NCBI GenBank assembly: GCA_019084435.1
Contig: JAHRFV010000201.1
Location: 1 to 12,306 of the forward strand
Direction: 5' to 3'
Origin: Dethiosulfatibacter sp.
GTDB lineage: Bacteria > Bacillota_A > Clostridia > Tissierellales > Dethiosulfatibacteraceae
DNA: 12,306 nucleotides
This document shows positions 6,851 through 12,306 of this stretch, piece after piece; positions within the stretch are counted from its first letter, which is position 1; every line of letters starts with the position of its first letter. A program made the translations under genes and the position numbers. The notes under the pieces are model-generated. The model was given only the letters and a program-made list of their open reading frames with translations. It was not told the origin of the DNA and did not search any database.

Positions 6851-8203
6851 TTACTTGCCCGCAACTGACAACTCATTTATCTTTAATGATGGGGCTCCAA
6901 AGTATGCACCTGCCGGTAACCCAAATTTTAAATCATTGCCTATCATTTCAATACTGTTGATCATTTTAAAGAAATTTCCCGAAACTGTTATCTGATTAAC
7001 AGGTTTTGATATTTTTCCTTCTTCAATCAAGTAACCATAGCAGGAAAGGGAAAAATCTCCTGAAACAGAGTTTAATCCTGAATGAAGACCTTGAAGTTCA
7101 ATTATTAGAAGCCCTTTATCTATGCTTTTTACCATTTCATCCATCGTATAGCTTCCATTCTCGATGAAAAAATTACTAGGTGTAATACCTATGGTTGATT
7201 TATAGGAACCTCTACTAGCATTTCCAGTACTGGAAACGCCATCTTTTTCAGATGTTTTCAAATTATGAAGGTATGTTTTGAGTATGCCGTTCTCAACGAC
7301 TTTTTTAAATTTGGTAGGATACCCTTCGCCATCGAATGGAGTTGAAGCAAATCCATTTTCCATATGAGGGTTATCAATAATATTTAAATCGTCGCTTGCA
7401 ATCTTCTGACCTATTTTATCCTTCAACAAAGATAGGTCTTTTTGCACACTTTCAGCAGAAAACACATCAGAAAAAGACTCCATCAAATCACATGCTGCAT
7501 TATTTCTAAGTATTATTGGATAATTACCTGAATGAATGGAATCAGCGCCTAGCATAGATAATGCCTCTTCTACAGCTTCTCTCGCTATTTCTTTTGGATC
7601 AATCTTTAAAAAATCATTTGTTGCTTTATAAGCCATTCCCGTTTTTATATCATTACCACTTTTTGCTACCACACCAACATATGCAAAAGCAATGTTGGAT
7701 TTGTTACTCAAAGAAAGCCCTTTGGAATTTATAATGTTTGTTTCGCCGGTAACATCACCATATACACAATACTGTATGGATTGTATACGTTCATCTAAAC
7801 TGCTAGCCTCTCTTTCCAGATCAAGCACTAATTTGATTTTTTCTTCCTCAGTCACTTGATCAAGATTTGGATTATAATTATCTATTTTTATATATGCATC
7901 AGCCCCTTTATAAATATTCTCCTTGTCATCAGAATCAATTATAATGGCATTTTGCATAGCCTCTTCAACTAAAAATGGAATCGATGTGTCATCTACTTTT
8001 TCAGTATAGGCATAGCCCATCTTATCGTTATGCAAGGCTCTAAATGAAACACCTTCACTGTTTGATACACTGAAATTATCAATCTCACCCTGATAAGTCT
8101 TAATTGATAGTTCTCTGCTGCAATCATAGTATACTTCCATATCCTTCAAGCCTTTTGACTCTCCGAATTTTAGTACTTTTTCTGCAAAATCTTTCTTAAG
8201 CAT
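6851..8203 (-). CDS. tldE: TldE/PmbA-family protein, partner of TldD
   Basis: TldE (PmbA) is the non-catalytic-looking partner in the TldD-TldE heteromeric protease known from E. coli to trim microcin B17 leader peptides, process ccdA and cut unfolded peptides. From ATG 8203 the protein has 450 residues. It shows the family N-terminus (KKDFAEKVLKFGESKGLKDMEVYYD), and near the C-terminus GLHSGLNSVSGDFSLSCYGYLIEEGKI and VSGNFF. No HExxxH zinc motif is present, as expected for TldE as opposed to TldD. Its first codons overlap the tldD stop (ATGCTTAA), suggesting translational coupling. Alternative in-frame starts at 8215 (ATG, with GGTGG upstream) and 8230 (TTG) would add 4 or 9 residues. I preferred 8203 because the homologous block begins there, but 8215 remains possible. 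Confidence 0.92.
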   Translation of the reverse strand: MLKKDFAEKVLKFGESKGLKDMEVYYDCSRELSIKTYQGEIDNFSVSNSEGVSFRALHNDKMGYAYTEKVDDTSIPFLVEEAMQNAIIIDSDDKENIYKGADAYIKIDNYNPNLDQVTEEEKIKLVLDLEREASSLDERIQSIQYCVYGDVTGETNIINSKGLSLSNKSNIAFAYVGVVAKSGNDIKTGMAYKATNDFLKIDPKEIAREAVEEALSMLGADSIHSGNYPIILRNNAACDLMESFSDVFSAESVQKDLSLLKDKIGQKIASDDLNIIDNPHMENGFASTPFDGEGYPTKFKKVVENGILKTYLHNLKTSEKDGVSSTGNASRGSYKSTIGITPSNFFIENGSYTMDEMVKSIDKGLLIIELQGLHSGLNSVSGDFSLSCYGYLIEEGKISKPVNQITVSGNFFKMINSIEMIGNDLKFGLPAGAYFGAPSLKINELSVAGK

Positions 8204-9596
8204 TGACTTCACCATTCCTTCCACCAACAATTATCTCCGATACCCTGATCATTGGTTGCCCGACATTTGCAGGAATACTGCCACTCACAGAGCCACACAT
8301 TCCCTGACCTAACTCAAGATTATTCCCCACCATGTCTATCTTGCCCAAAACATCAATTCCGGTTCCAATTAGTGTTGCTCCCCTCAATGGAGTGGTTATT
8401 TGGCCATTCTCAATCTTATACCCTTCCATCACTGAAAAATTAAACTCACCTGTAGCAGGATTCACTGAGCCTCCACCCATGTATTTGGCATAAAGACCCT
8501 TCTCAGTATTTGAGATGATCTCTTCTCTTGATGATTGACCATTGGTTATAAATGTATTTGTCATCCTTGAAGTAGGTGCAAATCTATAAGACTGCCTTCT
8601 TGTTGATCCTGTTGCTTCCATGGACATTCTTCGACCATTAAGTTTGTCGACCATGTAATTTTTTAGGATTCCATTTTCAATAAGAATATTTCGTGCTGTG
8701 TCATTTCCCTCATCATCAATATTTGATGATCCCCAACCATTTGGTATAGTTCCATCATCCACAGCTGATACCAAGCCTGATGCGACCTGTTGTCCTAATT
8801 TGCCTGCAAAGACTGAATTTCCTTTGGCAACTGAAGTCGCTTCCAGACCGTGTCCGCAAGCTTCATGAAATATTACCCCTCCAAACCCATTGTCTATCAC
8901 AACAGGCATCTTGCCACTTGGGCTATATTCTGCATGAATCATTGTTTTTGCAATTCTTGAAGCCTCTTTTGCGTACCATTCTACATCGAGATTTTCAAAA
9001 AACTCAAATCCTTTTCCTGATCCGGGTCCAAAATACCCTGATTGCATTTCACCATTCAGGGAAGCGATAGATTGTATTGCAAGCCTCGTTCTAACTCTAT
9101 TGTCTTCTCTATATATACCTTCACTATTAGCCACTAGTATTTTCTGATGCGAATCTAGGTAATTAACCGTTACTTGAGTAATTATGTCATCATAAGTACT
9201 AGCTGCATTGTACGCTCGTTTCATGATATCAACTTTTCTGCCCTTACTGACAGTAGCAGGATATATCTCAATCGGGTTGACCAATTGACTAATCACCTGG
9301 TCATTGATGGTTTGAACACCTTTTTGTCGCATCTTCCTTATTGCTGTAGCTGCTTTTTTTGCCGTCTCAATCAAGTCCTTTTCATTCACGCTGTTTGTAT
9401 AAGCATAGACACTAAAAAATCCATCAAATATTCTTATGCCTATCCCATAATCTCTGCCTGATACGGTATGCTCAATTTTTCCACCTATGAGACTTATCCC
9501 TGTGTTTGTTTTATCCTCCACAAATACCTCAGAAAAATCTCCTCCGGTTGATAGAGCTGCTTCTAATATGTTTTCAATAATATCTTTACTTAGCAT
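8196..9596 (-). CDS. tldD: Metalloprotease TldD
   Basis: TldD is the zinc-bearing subunit of the cytosolic TldD/TldE protease. From ATG 9596 the protein has 466 residues. The zinc motif HEACGH lies at 244-249 in GGVIFHEACGHGLEATSVAKG, and Cys434 in GQGMCGS is the candidate third ligand by comparison with the E. coli enzyme. Other family blocks are STRRQSYRFAPTSRMTNTFI and GGGSVNPATGEFNFSVMEGY. The ATG is chosen because AAGGAG lies 6 bases upstream; a TTG at 9611 would sit before that site. It follows the relQ-like gene by 25 bases and overlaps tldE by 8, consistent with a three-gene operon. The active site appears intact. No candidate precursor peptide lies next to it, so a general peptide-degrading role is at least as likely as bacteriocin maturation. 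Confidence 0.95.
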   Translation of the reverse strand: MLSKDIIENILEAALSTGGDFSEVFVEDKTNTGISLIGGKIEHTVSGRDYGIGIRIFDGFFSVYAYTNSVNEKDLIETAKKAATAIRKMRQKGVQTINDQVISQLVNPIEIYPATVSKGRKVDIMKRAYNAASTYDDIITQVTVNYLDSHQKILVANSEGIYREDNRVRTRLAIQSIASLNGEMQSGYFGPGSGKGFEFFENLDVEWYAKEASRIAKTMIHAEYSPSGKMPVVIDNGFGGVIFHEACGHGLEATSVAKGNSVFAGKLGQQVASGLVSAVDDGTIPNGWGSSNIDDEGNDTARNILIENGILKNYMVDKLNGRRMSMEATGSTRRQSYRFAPTSRMTNTFITNGQSSREEIISNTEKGLYAKYMGGGSVNPATGEFNFSVMEGYKIENGQITTPLRGATLIGTGIDVLGKIDMVGNNLELGQGMCGSVSGSIPANVGQPMIRVSEIIVGGRNGEVNA

Positions 9597-9621
9597 TACT
9601 TTCTCCTTCAAATTTACTCTC

Positions 9622-10413
9622 CTAATCCAAATATAAATTCTGAATCATCTGCTCAAGTTTTTTGTTCAATTGCTCTAAATCCTCAATACTACCTTGTTCT
9701 CGAATATGGTAAAACTCCTCCTGCAACTGGGTGATGTCATCTTTTTCAACATTACCACTAAAAAATAGCGTTTGTATTTGTTTGATGACTCTGGCAACTA
9801 AAGCTGATCTAGTCATAAAAAACTCCTGTGAATCAACTATCTCAAACTTTATCTTAGACATTTCTTCATCCAGTTTACTAGCGATTTCTCCTGAATCAGC
9901 AAGTCTTTTTCTCAAATCTTCGGGCATATTCTCACCAAACTTATAATTGATGGAATGCTCAATTGTAGCCCAAAAATTCATTGCTAATGTTCTTATTTGA
10001 ATCTCAGCCAAAATCTTTCTATCTCCATAAGCGGTATGGACCATATAGCTTATGATAATATGATAGCTCCTATACCCGCTTTCTTTCTTATTGGTTATGT
10101 AGTCTCTCTCAACCACTATTTCCATATCTTTGCCATTTCGTGATCTGATGTGCTCAACCACCAGGGGAATATCGTCCACCAGTTGACAAATAATCCTAAT
10201 CCCTGCAATATCCTCAACACATTCTGGCTCGACAGATTTTCTTCTTGCTTTTTCTATAATGCTAGAAATTTTTTTGACTCTACCAGTTACAAATTCTATC
10301 GGAGAGTATTCATTCATTACACGAAACTCTCTTCTAATGCTTTTAAATTTAGTTTTTAACTCTTCAACAGCCTGCTCATATGGCAATAGGAATTCTTCCC
10401 AATTCTTAATCAT
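9622..10413 (-). CDS. relQ: Small alarmone synthetase, RelQ-type (p)ppGpp synthetase
   Basis: This 263-residue protein carries one RelA/SpoT synthetase domain and no HD hydrolase, TGS or ACT domain, so it is a small alarmone synthetase that transfers pyrophosphate from ATP to GTP or GDP. Motifs are FVTGRVKKISSIIEKARRK (41-59, nucleotide-binding basic region), EDIAGIRIIC (67-76, with the metal-binding Asp68), KKESGYRSYHII (109-120) and AEIQIRTLAMNFWATIEHSINYKFG (136-160, with Glu137 and Gln139). The NFWATIEH block is typical of RelQ (YjbM) rather than RelP. The C-terminal 75 or so residues form a charged helical tail, longer than in the roughly 210-residue B. subtilis enzyme. The ATG at 10413 has a run of six Gs at 10419-10424 as ribosome binding site. 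It leads the tldD-tldE operon. Confidence 0.9.
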   Translation of the reverse strand: MIKNWEEFLLPYEQAVEELKTKFKSIRREFRVMNEYSPIEFVTGRVKKISSIIEKARRKSVEPECVEDIAGIRIICQLVDDIPLVVEHIRSRNGKDMEIVVERDYITNKKESGYRSYHIIISYMVHTAYGDRKILAEIQIRTLAMNFWATIEHSINYKFGENMPEDLRKRLADSGEIASKLDEEMSKIKFEIVDSQEFFMTRSALVARVIKQIQTLFFSGNVEKDDITQLQEEFYHIREQGSIEDLEQLNKKLEQMIQNLYLD

Positions 10414-10443
10414 TTTTGCCCCCCATTATTGTAGTCTCATACC

Positions 10444-10472
10444 ATTATATAAAAGAAATTGAGTTTTATAAA
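10444..10472 (-). promoter_or_regulatory. Probable relQ-tldD-tldE promoter
   Basis: On the minus strand a perfect TATAAT (10444-10449) lies 17 bases from TTTATA (10467-10472), a weak -35. Predicted start is near 10437, about 23 bases ahead of the relQ ATG. It overlaps the divergent promoter of the plus-strand hydrolase gene, the two -35 boxes being only two bases apart. Confidence 0.45.
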
Positions 10473-10487
10473 GATTTAATTTATACT
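10459..10487 (+). promoter_or_regulatory. Promoter of the FAH-family hydrolase gene
   Basis: TTGAGT (10459-10464) and TATACT (10482-10487) are separated by 17 bases, a good σA arrangement. Predicted start is near 10494, followed by AGGAGG at 10501-10506 and the ATG at 10513. A TATAAT at 10492-10497 is too close to the ribosome binding site to be the functional -10. Confidence 0.55.
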
Positions 10488-10512
10488 TATATATAATAAC
10501 AGGAGGTCAATC

Positions 10513-11406
10513 ATGTATTTTATTAGATTTGAACATCTCAACTCAATTAGCGTAGGTTTTATGAATCAGGAAAAAACTAAAATAATACCAACAAATTCAA
10601 TTATTCAGTTTAGAGAAGTGACAGATATGAACTCTCTTATTGATTTGTTCCGAGAGCCACACATTCAAATGATTGAAGATATCTTCGAAGATGATAGAAC
10701 CCCGTATTTGTCACCGGATGAAATTAGAGTTTTAACACCCATTGAATATTCTAGAAGGAATATCTTTTGTCTTGGTAAGAACTACATGGATCATATTAAC
10801 GAAATGAAGGATATAACTGGCGTGAAAGGAGATGTTCCAGAGTATCCTATTTACTTCAGCAAGACATGCTACCCTTCAATAGGAACTGGTGAGGATATAT
10901 TGTTAGATCGCAACATAACTCAATCAGTAGATTATGAGGTTGAGCTAGCGGTAATAATTGGCAAAAAAGGTAAGAATATCGAGAAAAAAGACGCTGCCCA
11001 ATATATTTTCGGTTATACCATCGGTAATGATCTGTCTGCAAGAGATTTACAATTTAAGCATGTTCAATGGCATAAAGGAAAGACATTGGATACATTCACA
11101 GCTTTAGGACCATATATCATTCATAAGTCCTTGATAAATCATCCCGTTGATTTGTCAATCAAAAGCTATGTGAATGGAGAATCCAGACAATCATCCAGAA
11201 CATCCAATATGATATTTGATATTGACCATATCATTTCTGACTTATCTCAAGGGGTCACCCTGATACCCGGAGATATTATCATGACTGGAACGCCATCAGG
11301 CGTTGGAATGGGCTTTAACCCTCCAAAAATGTTGAAAGACGGTGATGTTGTTACCTGTGAAATCGAAAGGATTGGAACCTTAGTCAATTATGTCAGGGAA
11401 GTATGA
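10513..11406 (+). CDS. Fumarylacetoacetate hydrolase (FAH)-family protein
   Basis: This 297-residue protein has an N-terminal cap region (1-75) and a C-terminal FAH fold (about 80-297). The family covers Mg2+-dependent hydrolases, isomerases and decarboxylases acting on oxo-acids, including acylpyruvases and oxaloacetate decarboxylases. Visible signatures are GKNYMDHINEM (88-98, candidate base His94), DYEVELAVIIGKKGK (140-154, metal ligands Glu142 and Glu144), GYTIGNDLSARDLQ (167-180, ligand Asp173), KGKTLDTFTALGP (188-200) and TGTPSGVG (258-265). All expected catalytic positions appear intact. The ATG is supported by AGGAGG 6 bases upstream. It looks monocistronic: the relQ operon is divergent and cysE convergent, so context gives no substrate. 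The last residues, REV, are encoded within a perfect palindrome shared with the end of cysE. Confidence 0.92.
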   Translation: MYFIRFEHLNSISVGFMNQEKTKIIPTNSIIQFREVTDMNSLIDLFREPHIQMIEDIFEDDRTPYLSPDEIRVLTPIEYSRRNIFCLGKNYMDHINEMKDITGVKGDVPEYPIYFSKTCYPSIGTGEDILLDRNITQSVDYEVELAVIIGKKGKNIEKKDAAQYIFGYTIGNDLSARDLQFKHVQWHKGKTLDTFTALGPYIIHKSLINHPVDLSIKSYVNGESRQSSRTSNMIFDIDHIISDLSQGVTLIPGDIIMTGTPSGVGMGFNPPKMLKDGDVVTCEIERIGTLVNYVREV

Positions 11407-11419
11407 TCATACTTCCCTG
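11394..11419. repeat. Perfect 26-bp palindrome holding two abutting stop codons
   Basis: Each half is CAGGGAAGTATGA and the two halves meet with no spacer. The stop TGA of the FAH-family gene (11404-11406) directly abuts the cysE stop on the other strand (11407-11409). As RNA from either strand it can form an 11-bp stem with a GAUC loop. It is the obvious candidate for a bidirectional transcription stop, but no U-tract follows on either side, so it does not fit the standard intrinsic terminator. The palindrome itself is certain; its role is inferred. Confidence 0.9.
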
Positions 11420-11919
11420 GCTGGTATACCAACAACAGTAGAATCGGGTTTTGTGTCCTTCAACACAACTGCATTGGCACCAATTTTGGTGCCTTTTGCT
11501 ATGTGTACATTCCCCAGCACTTTCGCGCCTGCGCCAATAATGACATGATCTCCTACTGTGGGATGTCTCTTGCCCTTATCCTTTCCTGTCCCACCCAGAG
11601 TAGAACCATGATACATGAGCACATAATTGCCTATTTCAGCCGTTTCTCCTATTACAACACCCATACCGTGGTCTATGAATAGTCCTTTTCCTATTTTTGC
11701 GCCCGGATGTATCTCAATCCCGGTGATAAACCTGGCAAAATTGGAAATCAGTCTAGAAATAAAATATCTTTTTTTACCATAAAACCAGTGCGCCATACGG
11801 TGATAAATGATTGATTTAATATGGGGATAAAGCAAAAAAACTTCTATTCTATTCGTCGCTGCCGGATCGTTTTTGATTACAACGTCTATATCTTCTATCA
11901 AATCTTTAATGAATTTCAT
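11407..11919 (-). CDS. cysE: Serine O-acetyltransferase CysE, short form
   Basis: CysE makes O-acetylserine from serine and acetyl-CoA, the first committed step of cysteine synthesis. From ATG 11919 the protein has 170 residues. A helical N-terminal part (1-65) with [30 protein letters not shown] leads into a left-handed β-helix: [31 protein letters not shown] (67-97), with catalytic His84 in IDHG, then [22 protein letters not shown] (102-123). It ends at VVGIPAREV, right after the β-helix. The long C-terminal tail used by the E. coli enzyme to dock into CysK is therefore missing, as in other short bacterial forms. Longer in-frame starts (such as TTG 11979) were rejected because GAGG lies 8 bases before this ATG, overlapping the cysK stop. 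Only 10 bases separate it from cysK, indicating an operon. Confidence 0.95.
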   Translation of the reverse strand: MKFIKDLIEDIDVVIKNDPAATNRIEVFLLYPHIKSIIYHRMAHWFYGKKRYFISRLISNFARFITGIEIHPGAKIGKGLFIDHGMGVVIGETAEIGNYVLMYHGSTLGGTGKDKGKRHPTVGDHVIIGAGAKVLGNVHIAKGTKIGANAVVLKDTKPDSTVVGIPAREV

Positions 11920-11929
11920 TATGTTTTCC

Positions 11930-12306
11930 TCATTTATAAATCTCCATGGATAGATATTTTTCTCCTCCATCAGGTGCAATGGTCACGATTTTTTTATTGT
12001 TCCCTAATCTTTCTGACATCAGCTTGGATGCCCAAATATTCGCACCGGATGACAATCCAATTATAATGCCTGTTTGTGCTGAAAACTCCAATGTTTCACG
12101 TTCTGCATCCTCATAATCTATCTGGATGATATGATCAGCATACTCATATCTGAAAATATCCGTTACAAAACCAGGTCCCATGCCCTGTATCTTATGAGGG
12201 CCGGCTTTCCCTCCTGAAAGAACAGGAGATGCAGAAGGTTCTGCTGCAACACATATTATATCTTTATTGTACTCCTTTAGTCTTTTGGATATACCCGTAA
12301 ATGAGC
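11930..12306 (-). CDS. cysK: Cysteine synthase (O-acetylserine sulfhydrylase), N-terminus cut by window edge
   Basis: The last 124 codons of a PLP-dependent cysteine synthase are visible, open to the right edge with two extra bases. CysK converts O-acetylserine and sulfide to cysteine. Recognisable blocks are [13 protein letters not shown] (end of the GTxTG phosphate-loop region), [38 protein letters not shown] with the cofactor-ring-binding Ser, and [14 protein letters not shown] at the C-terminus. The usual length is about 305 residues, so roughly 60% lies outside, including the PLP-binding lysine. A cystathionine β-synthase-type member cannot be fully excluded from this part alone, but the direct link to cysE supports CysK. 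Its TGA stop is part of the cysE ribosome binding site (TGAGG), which suggests coupled translation. Confidence 0.93.
   Translation of the reverse strand, partial: SFTGISKRLKEYNKDIICVAAEPSASPVLSGGKAGPHKIQGMGPGFVTDIFRYEYADHIIQIDYEDAERETLEFSAQTGIIIGLSSGANIWASKLMSERLGNNKKIVTIAPDGGEKYLSMEIYK

Noticed and set aside
6851..9621. A bacteriocin or TOMM biosynthetic cluster centred on TldD/TldE
   Set aside because: No precursor peptide, cyclodehydratase, dehydrogenase or exporter lies nearby. The neighbours are relQ and feo genes.
1..12306. CRISPR arrays, tRNA or rRNA genes, insertion sequences, riboswitches and tandem repeats
   Set aside because: No spaced direct repeats, tRNA-like cloverleaf, transposase fragment or long leader was seen. 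Intergenic gaps are all under 140 bases.

Overview
The window is AT-rich with strong AGGAGG-type ribosome binding sites and short σA-type promoters. Its gene set (single secA, a Feo iron system with a FeoB-associated Cys-rich peptide, a RelQ-type alarmone synthetase, TldD/TldE, short-form CysE) fits a low-GC Firmicute, most likely a Clostridia member. I could not place it to genus. It looks like ordinary chromosome: no tRNA, rRNA, CRISPR array, insertion sequence or phage gene was found, and no stretch over 300 bases lacks a gene.

Layout, left to right. (1) 1-1992, minus: the first 664 codons of secA, cut by the window edge. (2) 2084-4031, minus: a LytTR-type regulator with a degenerate receiver domain, followed 22 bases downstream by a BaiN/YhiN-like flavoprotein; the pair looks like one operon. 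(3) 4166-4441, plus: a small acidic protein of unknown function, transcribed away from the regulator. (4) 4460-6765, minus: feoA, feoB and a 53-residue FeoB-associated Cys-rich membrane protein. They follow a clear promoter whose -35 box is overlapped by a near-consensus Fur box. (5) 6851-10413, minus: relQ-like synthetase, tldD, tldE, tightly packed. (6) 10513-11406, plus: a fumarylacetoacetate hydrolase family enzyme whose promoter overlaps the probable relQ promoter. (7) 11407-12306, minus: the end of cysK followed by cysE, the last two steps of cysteine synthesis.

The gene content is housekeeping. The most unusual feature is a perfect 26-bp palindrome at 11394-11419. It holds the abutting stop codons of two convergent genes and makes both proteins end in Arg-Glu-Val. 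The other convergent pair, at 4433-4461, also has a hairpin spanning both stop codons, although a weaker one. Other points worth a look are the phosphorylation-site changes in the LytTR regulator, the Fur box on the feo promoter, the hairpin between feoA and feoB, and the linkage of an alarmone synthetase to TldD/TldE with no visible peptide substrate. I see no convincing undescribed defence or biosynthetic system.

Several starts were chosen by ribosome binding site rather than longest frame: feoB at 6484, tldD at 9596, tldE at 8203 and cysE at 11919.
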